Origin: Hemileia vastatrix
Taxonomy: Eukaryota > Basidiomycota > Pucciniomycetes > Pucciniales > Zaghouaniaceae
Assembly (NCBI GenBank): GCA_030280995.1
Contig: JASXTE010000003.1
Location: 49,712,474-49,776,473, forward strand
Reading direction: 5' to 3'
DNA: 64,000 nucleotides
Shown: piece by piece, positions 11,444 through 20,671 of the stretch
How positions within the stretch are numbered: the stretch's first letter is position 1
How the letters are laid out: each line of letters begins with the position of its first letter
Program-made: the position numbers and the translations under genes
Notes under the pieces: generated by a model
Told to the model about the DNA's origin: nothing
Seen by the model: the letters and a program-made list of their open reading frames with translations, nothing else
Databases searched by the model: none

Positions 11444-11880
11444 GTGAAATTTTTTTATCCCCTTCCCATTCCCCTCAATTCCCCCCTCCAAACCCCCCTC
11501 CCACCTCCCCGAAACCCTTGTACAATCCCCCCCTCCAACCTCCCCACCTCCCCCAAATCCCCCCCAATCCCCCCCCTCAATCCCCCCTCCTATCCCTCTA
11601 AAAATCCCCTCAAAACCCCCCTACCCCCCCCCCTCAATCCTCCTTAACAATTTGTTAGCAAATTGTTAGAGGGGGATTGGGGGGGATTTGAGGGATTTGG
11701 AGGGGGGTTGGAGAGGAATGAGGGGAGGAAACGAGGAAACCAACAAGGGGAAGAAAGGGAGAGATGAGACCAAAGAGGGAGAAAAGGGAGGTTAGAGTGA
11801 GCCAAGGACGGGGAAAGGGGGATATATCCATTCCAAGGAGAGGGTAAAGGTGGGAAAAAGCCCAGGCCATGGGGGGATAA
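11444..11880. repeat. Large C-rich/G-rich foldback
   Basis: The plus strand runs C-rich from about 11455 to 11640 (repeated CCCCTC, CCCCCC) and then G-rich from about 11668 to 11880. The hinge is a perfect inverted repeat TAACAATTTG-TTAG-CAAATTGTTA at 11645-11668. The arms would pair imperfectly over more than 150 bp. ORFs predicted across it (Pro/Leu-rich) are composition artefacts. Confidence 0.8.
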
Positions 11881-12411
11881 AGAATATGATGAATGAGAGA
11901 AAAGAGGTAGAGAGAAAAAAAAGGTTAATTTTACCTATAAATTTGAAAAAAACCACTTACAAAAAAAAAACCAAAAAAAAAAAAAATTAGAAAAAATTAG
12001 GTAAAAAAGAAAAAATGACTTACCTGGAGAGATGAGTTGAGAAAAAAGAAATAGAATTGAAATTTTTTGAGTGATGTAAGAAGAGAGGTGGAAAAATATA
12101 TGAGTGAAGAAAAAATAGAGCAACTGAAATAATATGCATTTTCAGAAAATATGTGATTTCATGTTAAGTTGATGAAAGAAAACACAGAGAAATAAAAAAT
12201 AAGACTTTAACAGCAAATTCAAAAGCAAAATAAATATGAAAAAAAAAATTACCATTCCCAGTGAGTAAAACATGCAAATTGATCATTTGAAGAGTATAAA
12301 AGAAATTAAAATTGCGTTGAAAAATTTTGGAGTGTTATTGGATGAATTTTCACCCTTATACTAGTTGATTGAGATATAGAAGTGTTGGATATAGTTGGAG
12401 GTGAATAAACT
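11881..12411. other. Harbinger H4 internal non-coding sequence
   Basis: Purine-rich AT sequence with no gene. From about 12134 it matches the stretch downstream of the transposase in H1 (33675 onward) and H2 (49673 onward), for example ATTTCATGTT-AGTTGATGAAAG, confirming that it belongs to the Harbinger body. Confidence 0.6.
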
Positions 12412-13852
12412 TTTCAGTTTATGATAGTGTATAAGTATGATTTAATAGTAAATATTAACGGTCCTACTACTTATTTATAAATGATTTAGTGATTAAACCT
12501 CAGGGGAAGACTAATAAAATAGTAATACTCAAATAAAACTCACAATACTTGGATTTAAATGCATGCTAGTGGTGGAAAATAGATAAATATAATATAGTTA
12601 TAGCTTATATAAAGAAAATATCAATTTATAAAGGCTTTATAATATATCTCTGAATAATAATAATTGTGTTATAATGTTTATTTGAATTGTAGAAAGTAAG
12701 TTATTTCTAATAACCGCCAAAATCCTCCCTTACTTATACCAAAATCCACTGGAGTGCACAGACCTTCAATCCAGATGATGTCACTGCTATCCCTGTCAAT
12801 TACAGCACTGTGAGGGCCCATCAACTCCCCATGGCGTCCACTTCAAGCAGATTCAACACCCAGACCTTCAGTAAGGACCCTCCATCACAATTAATGATAA
12901 CACAGACACCACACAATATGGGGGGCGGACTTGCTAGCAAGTCCGCAACCTTGGACCCAAACTCACCATAGATTGAACACACATTGAGCTATTGATAAAG
13001 GAGCCATACAATCAGGAATGAACACCACTCAGAAGAACAGTTTTAGGTGGGTGTTCAAGTAGAGTTCAGTATGGGTTCAGTATGAGTTCAGTCTGAGTTC
13101 CATCTGAGTTCCATCTGAGTTCAGGTTGAGGACTTGCTAGCAAGTCCACCCCCTATATTGCGTAGTGAGACCCATACCATAAATAGAAAATCCAGATAAA
13201 AGCGGATACCATAAAGAAACAGGTAAAATAACTCATCCAAAGAGAATATAATGAAACACAAAGCATATAAAGGAAAAAAATGAAATTTCCAAGACCCCAA
13301 AAACATCCCCAAGCATCCATATTAACCCAGCAATGACCTCCCAACCCATAAATTTGTGAATATCCATCCAAGGAAGCAGATTAAGTTGTCCAAACTGAGT
13401 GTATGCGCCTAAAATAGATATATATGCTTCTGTAGGCTTTTTAATTCCAATGAATACGTTTAGATGACCTAAAATATACAGAAAAACAAAATTTATAGTC
13501 TATTAAGAGTCTAAAACCCACTTATATACCTAAATATACATACTATACTGCATATTTCACTGAATATGAGATTTATGTATACATATAAGCTTATTTATGT
13601 CAATAATTACTTAATATAACTTAAGATAAATAATTTATGACTCCATTAAGACCTTAATAAGTATTATTAGGCTATGGATAAGCTATTTAAACTACTATAA
13701 TTTATATAATAGTGTAATAATTATATATATATGTAATATAATCATATATATTATTGTTTTAACCTTATTTTTAAGATATAAGCTTAATGTAATTAAGTTT
13801 ATCTTACTTTAAGTATAAGAAATACTCAGTCCTAGGTATATCTAGGCTTACA
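12412..13852. repeat. Solo LTR X1 (contains a MITE)
   Basis: A copy of the LTR family seen at 22324 (X2). Termini are TTTCAG...GGCTTACA, decayed from TGTCAG...CTGACA. It is flanked by the 5-bp duplication AAACT (12407-12411 and 13853-13857) and interrupts the 3' part of the H4 transposase, whose sequence continues with ACTTGTTCATC exactly as in H2. Without the nested MITE the LTR is about 1.18 kb. No internal retrotransposon sequence is associated, so this is a solo LTR. Confidence 0.8.
12907..13167. mobile_element. CACTA-type MITE, 261 bp
   Basis: The termini are CACCACACAATATGGGGGG and its inverse ending ATTGCGTAGTG, each followed inward by the palindrome GGACTTGCTAGCAAGTCC or part of it. 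The 3-bp duplication AGA is at 12904-12906 and 13168-13170. The empty site is present in the sister LTR X2 near 22810-22830, where AACACAGATCCATACC is uninterrupted. CACTA-like ends plus a 3-bp duplication indicate mobilisation by a CMC/EnSpm-type transposase; none is encoded here. Confidence 0.88.
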
Positions 13853-13856
13853 AAAC

Positions 13857-15011
13857 TTGTTCATCTTCATGCAGCTCTAACCATTGATCTTTGAGGTCAG
13901 CAAGTAGGTTATGAAGTATACTGCAACACAGAATCCAGTTGATCACTGCCTCCATTTCAGATTTATTTCTAAGAGGACTTCTTAATTACCTTGAACTAGA
14001 AAAACAGACTTTCAAGATTTCAATAGAATGTTCAATACAGACTCTTGACTTTTCCAAATGATTTTTGAACTTGGAATTTTGACTGTCTTCTGAAGCTGCT
14101 CCCCGAAAAGCAGGAAGTACATACTTTCCATTTGCATAAGCAGAATCTACAAGAAGATACTGATTTTCATCAAAGAATTTTTCAGGTTCATTTGAAATAT
14201 GCATTCTTTGGAAGAAGTAGGAGTCATGACATGAGCCAGGATAGCCAGCAAAGAATGATATAAATTTTTTGTTAACGTCACATATAAGCTGAACGGAAAT
14301 TGAATATCTATAAAGAAGATACAGTTGTTTGTGTTAGTTTAAAAGAGAATGAAAGGAGTTAAAAATAATCTACCTCTTTTTACGGTCAAAGTAATTGTTT
14401 CCACCTTGAGCAGTTTTCTGGCTCAAAGAAATAGTAGTACCTTCAACAAAACCAATACATCCTGGGAAGCCCTCTGCTTGCATAACCTGAGATAAATCCA
14501 AATCACTCTTCTTTTGTTGGCCAAGTGAGAAGTTTAGATTCCAAAGAGTTGATGGCAGTGATGCATCGTTTGGTATAAGTGTTAACTGAACCAAGAACTA
14601 AATCAAAGACATTTTCTAAATGTTTCAAAGCGGCTCCACTACCATTGGAACCCAAACAATGTAGTGTGATGGCCAATGGAATTGAAGGATGTCATTGTTC
14701 TTTTTGAGAATTATTGTGAAATATGGGATGATCCTGAATAAGCTCAAGCAATTTGAGGAAAAATTCCGAAGAAGTCCTGAACAACTGTCTAAAACTGGGT
14801 GTAGATAGGTTAAGAAGTGTTTGGATGGTGTACTTGGGGGTATGAAGTACTTGAGGCTTTCTGGGAAGAAGGTAAAGTTTTGCGGAACATTTTTGATAAA
14901 AAGACAAAATCTTCTTCTAGATCAGAATCAGAATCACAATCAGAGTCTAAGAGCAGTTCAAGAGCCATGAAAGTCATTTCTTTATGTAATTTATCACCAT
15001 TTGAAAGTGAG
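13857..15011 (-). pseudogene. Harbinger transposase of H4, broken
   Basis: Minus-strand homologue of the H1 transposase (33845-35104). The DDE domain blocks are recognisable: GFPGCIGFVEGTTISLSQK (first catalytic Asp changed to Glu), HISNEPEKFFDENQYLL and ESRVCIEHSIEILK-type sequence, with the 66-bp intron position conserved near 14310-14375. The start codon has become TTA (plus-strand GGTAAG in place of GGCATG near 15014), and several stops and frameshifts follow; solo LTR X1 cuts the C-terminus. A dead copy. Confidence 0.85.
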
Positions 15012-15286
15012 GAAGGTAAGACTCTTATATGATATGATATGAAAATGTAAATGATGTACAATGTTTTGAGTTATGAAGTGTTATGCTGCGGAGTGCTGTG
15101 TATGAATGGAATGATTCTGAAAAATCAGTGAAATGGGACTTGATGGTGAAATTGCCACTTTTGGTTGAGAAAGTGCGGATTTGAGTGAAATAAGTGACTT
15201 ATTTCATTTTGAAATCCACCAGTGTTGGGGCTAGTGTGTTTCGGAAATCAACACTTAAATAAGTGCAGATTTGGTCAACACCCCCT

Positions 15287-16091
15287 ATTATTATTTTCTC
15301 AGCCCTTTTTCACCAATTTTTTACTATTTTAAATCATTAAAACATCTAGAATTCTTACATGATATGGCTATTGATAGAGCCATAACCTACAGAGAAGATA
15401 TTTTTCAAAAATTTCAAGGAAGTCCAATTTCCATTGAAGCCCAAACAACATAGTGTGACAGACATTTGAAATGAAGGATAATGTTGTTGATTTAGAGAGT
15501 TTTTTTTAAATGCAGGTTGATTGTGTATAAGCTCCACCATTTGAAAAAAAATTTCTGGGAACTCCTGAATAGCTGTTAAAAATTGAACCTGGATAGGTTT
15601 CAGAATGTCTTAATGGTATACATAGGGATATGAAGTACTTGAAGCATTTTGAGAAAAAGGTAAAATTTCATAAAACAACAAAGTCTTCTTTAAGATCAGT
15701 ATCCGAATCAAAATCAAAGAGGAGATCAAGAGCAGTGAAACTCATTGCTTGATGTAATATGTCACAATTTTAGAGCAGGGGAGGCATGACTCTTATATGA
15801 TATGATATGAAAATGTTGTATGATGTTTTGAGTTAGAAAGTGTTATGATTCAGAGTGCTGCATTTGAATGGGATGATGGTAAAAAATTAGTGAAATGGGA
15901 ACTTATGGCGAAACCAGAACTTTTGGTTGAGAAAGTGTAAATTTGAGTGAAATAATTGACTTATTTTGATTTTTGAAATACACTTGTGTTGGGTATAGTG
16001 TGTTTCGGAAATCCACACTTAGATAAATGCAGATTTGCCCCATCTTAAGGGTGTATTTTTAATTGCAAATTTTCCAGAACTGACACACCCT
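15287..16091 (-). mobile_element. Truncated Harbinger relative H3, right end with partial transposase
   Basis: A second, more diverged copy of the Harbinger right end. Minus-strand 15540-15355 corresponds to the transposase region around the helix-turn-helix (VTLCCLGFNGNW versus ITLCRLGSNGNG), and 15625-15790 to the acidic N-terminus. The subterminal region and a terminus ending GAACTGACACACCCT at 16091 follow, then ATT. No separate left end is visible, so this is either the older host of H4 or the right end of a tandem copy. Confidence 0.6.
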
Positions 16092-16351
16092 ATTGAACAT
16101 TTTCAGGTCATTTGAGTGATGATTTCTCAGTTAATTAAACATTTGAAATATCATGAGGACCTGCTTCTACCCACTGTATATATAGTTGATCACAAAGAAA
16201 TCTCAAAGGATTCATTATAAAAAAACTATCTAAGCACATCCTCTTACTAGTTACTGATTACTGTAAATGCGCTAATATCATAGACTAAAATTCTTGTATA
16301 ATTTTTGTTGATTATATTTTAAAAAAGGCTTTTCAAATGGCCAAAAACACA
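16092..16351. other. Spacer between H3 and the exon-array gene
   Basis: Non-coding 3' flank of the minus-strand gene ending at 16352. No repeat match to the rest of the window was seen. It would contain that gene's 3' UTR and polyadenylation signals; none was identified with confidence. Confidence 0.3.
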
Positions 16352-18744
16352 TCAATTTACCTTAACCGTTGGGCTTGCAGACTTTTTCCATAAATTGGTC
16401 AAGCTATATAAAGTAATAAAAATAAATACTGAACATTAGTGTCCATTCGGTACTTTTTTTTATTGTAGTGGTTGTTGAAGTATCTTACCCATCATCTGGA
16501 TCATGTTTATAGAATGCTAACATATTTGACTTCATTCCATGCTGATTCTTTGGGACAGGAAAACTAAGAATAATAGCAAAGATTAGAACCTGAAGGATAC
16601 TTGCAAGTTTTTTTTTTTTTGTAGCAGGTGTTAATGTCTCTAACCTATCATCTGGATCAGGCTCATTCGTCACTAACATATTCGATGTCTTTATGTTCTG
16701 ATTCTTGGAAATGCGTAAACTAAGAATTATAGCAAAGATTAGAGCCTGAGCCGGACAAACAACTTCTCTTTGTAGTATTTTTTGGATTTTCTTACCTATC
16801 ATCTGGATCAGGTTCATAGGATGCTAATATATTCGATGTCTTCTTTTGCAGAATCTTGGAGCTGAGTAGACTATGAATGATAGCAAAGTTTAGAGCCTGA
16901 CATGTACATACAATTTTTATTGCAGTATTTGTTGAGTTCTCTTACCTATCATCTGGATCAGGTTCATAGGATGCAAACATATTCGACGTGTTCTCTTGCT
17001 GATTCTTGGCAATGGGTAAACTAAGAATGACAGCAGAGATCAGTGCCTGACCGCTACATACATTTTTTTTCTTTTTTGTACTATTTGTTGAATTCTCTTA
17101 CCTATCATCTGGATCAGGTTCATAAGATGCTAACATATTCGACGTTTTCTCTTGTTGATTCTTGGAAATAGGTAAACTAAGAATGGTAGAAAAGATTAGA
17201 GCCTGACCTGTACATACAATTTTTTGTAGTATTTGTTGAATTCTCTTACCTATCATCTGGATCAGGTTCATAGGATGCAAACATATTCGACGTGTTCTCT
17301 TGCTGATTCTTGGCAATGGGTAAACTAAGAATGACAGCAGAGATCAGTGCCTGACCGGTACATACATTTTTTTTCTTTTTTGTACTATTTGTTGAATTCT
17401 CTTACCTATCATCTGGATCAGGTTCATAAGATGCTAACATATTCGACGTTTTCTCTTGTTGATTCTTGGAAATAGGTAAACTAAGAATGGTAGAAAAGAT
17501 TAGAGCCTGACCTGTACATACATTTTTTTGTAGTATTTGTTGAATTCTCTTACCCATCATCTGGATCAGGTTCATAGGATGCAAACATATTCGACGTTTT
17601 CTCTTGCTGATTTTTGGAAATAGGTAAACTAAGAATGATAGAAAAGATTAGAGCCTTTCCTGTACATACTTTCTTTTTTTGTAGTATTTGTTGAATTCTC
17701 TTACCTATCATCTGGATCAGGTTCATAGGATGCTAACATATTCGACGCTTTCTCTTCCTGATTCTTGGAAATAAGTAAACTAAGAATGATAGAAAAGATT
17801 AGAGCCTGACCTGTACATACATTTTTTTGTAGTATTTGTTGAATTCTCTTACCTATCATCTGGATCAGGTTCATAGGAAGCTAACATATTCGATGTTTTC
17901 TCTTGCTGATTCTTGGAAATAGGTAAACTAAGAATGATAGAAAAGATTAGAGCCTGACCTGTACATACATTTTTTTGTAGTATTTGCTGAATTCTCTTAC
18001 CTATCATCTGGATCAGGTTCATAGGATGCTAACATATTCGACCTGTTCTCTTGCTGATTTTTCGCAGTGGGTAAACTAAGAGTGACAGCAAGGTTAATTT
18101 CCTGACCTGTACATGCATTTTTAGTATTTGTTAATTTCTCTTACCTATCATCTGGATCAGGTTCATAGGAAGCTAACATATTCGACGTTTTCTCTTGCTG
18201 ATTTTTGGAAATAGGTAAACTAAGAATGATAACAAAGATTAGAGCCTTGCCTGTACATACTTTTTTTTGAAGTATTTGTTGAATTTTCCTACCTATTATC
18301 TGGATCAGGCTCATAGGATGCTAACTTATTCGATGTCTCCTTCTGCTGATTCATTGCGAAAGATAAACTAAACTTGATAAGAAAGATTAAAACGTGAGCT
18401 GAACAGGTTTTTTTAATGGTGTATGTCACCCACCTATCATCTGGGTATGGTTCACTATAGACATGCATCTTTAATGCAGTGCCTTTTATCCCTGGTGGTA
18501 CCTCCGGATGATTGTCTACCACTCGCTCACCAAAAGCAAGATGAGTCTCCCATGTTGGTATGTTGCGGTTATCAAAAACGGTATGGCCCTTCCCCTCCAA
18601 GGCGTTATTAAAAGACTTAGTACCATATTTTAGGTGATCAAGTTTAGATACTGCCACTGGGATTGTTAATGTTTGAATTCGAAAATATATAGCTAAGCCT
18701 GAAAGTAATAAATTTGAACAAAACATTTTATGTTTCCAGACCAT
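16352..18744 (-). CDS. Fifteen-exon gene with thirteen tandem 75-nt repeat exons, unknown function
   Basis: Model (complement): 18744-18434; 18367-18293; 18219-18145; 18075-18001; 17927-17853; 17779-17705; 17628-17554; 17480-17406; 17324-17250; 17176-17102; 17020-16946; 16870-16796; 16719-16645; 16563-16489; 16403-16352. This gives 1338 nt and 445 residues. Exon 1 encodes 103 residues with a basic start (MVWKHK), a hydrophobic stretch at about residues 7-21 that could be a signal anchor, and an end reading YSEPYPDD. Each of the next 13 exons is exactly 75 nt, phase 2 at both ends, and adds 25 residues that begin SLPISKNQQ and end MLASYEPDPDD. The last exon adds a short basic tail and a TGA. 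All 14 introns are GT-AG, 66-85 bp, mostly with a CTAAT branch-like site before a pyrimidine tract. The start is the first ATG of the open frame; upstream exons are possible. No known family recognised; secreted repeat protein is only inference. Confidence 0.75.
16489..18433 (-). repeat. Thirteen-unit exon-plus-intron tandem array, ~148-bp period
   Basis: DNA-level description of the array inside the gene above. Unit starts are spaced 144-156 bp apart with 148 the commonest. Exons keep 75 nt in all units, while introns vary (66, 69, 73, 75, 76, 81 bp). Two consecutive pairs, 16946-17249 and 17250-17553, are nearly identical, pointing to a recent two-unit (~304 bp) duplication. Units at the two edges (16489-16719 and 18293-18367) are the most diverged, as expected if the array grows and homogenises from the middle. 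The intron and tail of exon 1 are visibly related to the unit, suggesting the array arose from that exon end. Confidence 0.9.
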
Positions 18745-19560
18745 CTTTAAAATGAACGACAAGATACAAGCCAACTCAGGCCTGAAAGGAAATGTAAAAG
18801 AAACTAGGAGTAGGAAGTTGGTTCCTCAGTTATCATTATATCTCTTTTCGAAAGAATATGATTTGTAAGAGTAGTTCTGTGAACTGTAGTCTCATATCTC
18901 ACGTTTCTAAATTAAGACATTGATCCGAGTTTCATTATTATCAAAAGAATAATTTTATATTGAAGCTATTAATTTTAACGGTCAGAAATTATATCCCAAC
19001 TACTATAGTTGTTACACATTAAATAAAATAAAAAATTGGATAATCTGACTTTTCCTTCAAGCACCAGAAAAAAAAGTGTGTGCGTGCACTTGATAGCATG
19101 CGCCAATATCCTACATCGTTGATTCAACGTATCTTAAAACAAGGGTAAAAATTATGCGAATTCCATACAACATTGAACATTGATAACACACGGGTTTTTA
19201 GGTTATCCAATCTAAGCTTGTTAGAAACCACAAAAATGAGTTCAGAGATTGGCACCAACCATAAATTTAGTGGGTTTTTTATTTTATTTTATTTTTTGTG
19301 TGGGGCGAAACAAACCTGAAACTCTACAATAATATGTTTGTACAAATCACTGACTCAATTTTCAAATGACGTCTTTTTTGATCGGGGAAGTTGAGAGTAC
19401 ATCATAATTTTTTTTACTTGTTTTTAAAACCACCCAGGTTTTAGTATTCTTATATTTTTACAATTTCACCCAACTAGGGGCATAAAAATGTATAACATAC
19501 TCTAGATACACGATGTAATGATTATGTTATTTAAATATACCCTACGTCGAAGAAGATGAG
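18745..19560. other. Upstream flank of the exon-array gene
   Basis: No confident gene. On the minus strand a strong acceptor-like TTTACATTTCCTTTCAG ends at about 18780, just upstream of the chosen ATG, so a non-coding or short coding first exon may lie here. The remainder is AT-rich and unlike the transposons of the window, so it is the best candidate for single-copy host sequence. Confidence 0.35.
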
Positions 19561-19564
19561 ATAT

Positions 19565-20200
19565 TTCAATTCTGTCTACACTGCAACGAGTTTTCGTTTC
19601 GTCTTGGGACGCAATAATGGCGCAATGATTGCACAGTAGTTATGTAGCAATTGTTTTTAGCACTTAAAGGTCTTAAATGGGTCTTAAGTGTAAAAAACAA
19701 TCGTTTCGTAACTGTTGCGCCCCATGGCAAAGAAAAATGTGCCGTAGCGCTAGGATATCTAAGAAAGTGTATGAAAAATTTAGTAACCAATTTCTAGAAA
19801 GGAGAAGGTGAAAGGAACCCCTAAGGTGATGAAATTGACACTACGACACATTTTTGTTTCGCCATGGGGCGCAACATTTACGCAGCAGTTATGCAACAGT
19901 TACGAAACAATTGTTTTTTTCAATTAACACTACTTGCTATGTGAAGAAAATATTATTCTTATTGATTATTTAAAATGTATGTACATAAAACTCTTCTAAA
20001 AAACCTATGGCGCAGCCGATGCGTCTAACCCCGGTCCACTCCGGAAGAAGCGCTGACACTGCTACCATACACTACGACACATTTTCGTTTCGCCAAGGGG
20101 CGCAGCATTCACAAAACAGTTGTGCAACGGTTATGCAACATTTTTTTTTTTTACACTCAAGATCCACTTAGGATCTTTAAGTGTGAAAAATAATTGTTAC
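19565..20200. repeat. Foldback MITE-like repeats with GGGGCGCAAC core
   Basis: Four copies of a block built on ACACATTTTCGTTTCGCC and GGGGCGCAAC. The first two (about 19575-19645 and 19675-19755) face each other as an inverted pair around an AAGTGTAAAAAACAAT-type loop; two further copies on plus start at about 19842 and 20068, both preceded by CACTACGA. The inverted pair would form a hairpin of about 180 bp. No coding content. Target duplications were not resolved. Confidence 0.55.
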
Positions 20201-20494
20201 AGAAGAGCATCCACAGCCGTTTCAGCAAATATTCAGTAGCTATATGCATTTTACTGGCGCCATTTGTTTAAATTGCAATATTCATCAGCCGTATGCAAAT
20301 TCATTAACTAAACACGCGTTAAAAAATATTCATCAATTGTGTAACTTACACGGCGATAATTCAGCCGACGATTCCGCCCCCAAGTCGTGCTGACAATGCG
20401 GATGGGTATTCTGAAATGCAGTCCGCCACGTCGGCTGATTGATTCCCACAGTATACAAGGTAAGTTTTTTTTCTTATCTCTCATCTTATGCAGC

Positions 20495-20671
20495 TGTTAT
20501 GTGTAGTACAATAGCTTAGTGATTATTAAGTACATAAAGTGTATATAGTCTGTGGTGCAGCTGACGTGTCTAACTCTGGTTCACTCCGGACAAAGTGCTG
20601 ACACTGCTACCATAGGTGAGTAATGAAGAACTCTGGTTCACTCCAGACGAAGCGCTGACGCTGCTACCATA
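20495..20671 (+). repeat. 5' LTR of the Ty1/copia element, 177 bp
   Basis: Begins TGTTATGTGTAGTACAATAG and ends GCTACCATA. The 3' LTR at 38857-39033 is also 177 bp and differs at only a few positions. The LTR contains an internal duplication of the GGTTCACTCCGGA...GCTACCATAG block. The upstream flank is GCAGC (20490-20494). Confidence 0.85.

Larger units (their letters stand above)
5278..15286 (-). mobile_element. PIF/Harbinger element H4, old, multiply invaded
   Basis: The left terminus at 5278 reads AGAGGGAATCAGTTCTGG, a decayed form of the AGGGGGTGTCAGTTCTGG terminus of H1 and H2; the right terminus at 15286 reads CAACACCCCCT. Both sides carry the 3-bp duplication ATT (5275-5277 and 15287-15289), as in H2. 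Internal order matches H2: Myb-like gene on plus, tandem repeats, transposase on minus. Extra content in H4: a CACTA-like element (5597-8019), a Tet-like oxygenase remnant (about 10058-11075), a C/G foldback and solo LTR X1. The left end could instead pair with the right terminus at 16091, which is also followed by ATT, so the pairing is not certain. Confidence 0.65.

Noticed and set aside
11444..11870. Proline-rich ORFs on both strands
   Set aside because: Composition artefacts of the C-rich and G-rich foldback arms.
17098..17584. Overlapping 60-72 residue ORFs read straight through the repeat units
   Set aside because: They run through introns and stop at the GTAAGA donor in every unit; the spliced model uses the same codons in a continuous 445-residue frame.
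16489..18367. Regular ~148-bp array as a CRISPR-like array or satellite
   Set aside because: Exons are exactly 75 nt with conserved splice signals and one conserved reading frame, and introns vary; this is an exon array, not spacers or a plain satellite.
18289..18780. Earlier non-ATG start for the exon-array gene (reading back through the TTG near 18774)
   Set aside because: The upstream codons follow a strong acceptor-like pyrimidine tract and lack an ATG; the ATG at 18744 is the first usable start, though an upstream exon remains possible.
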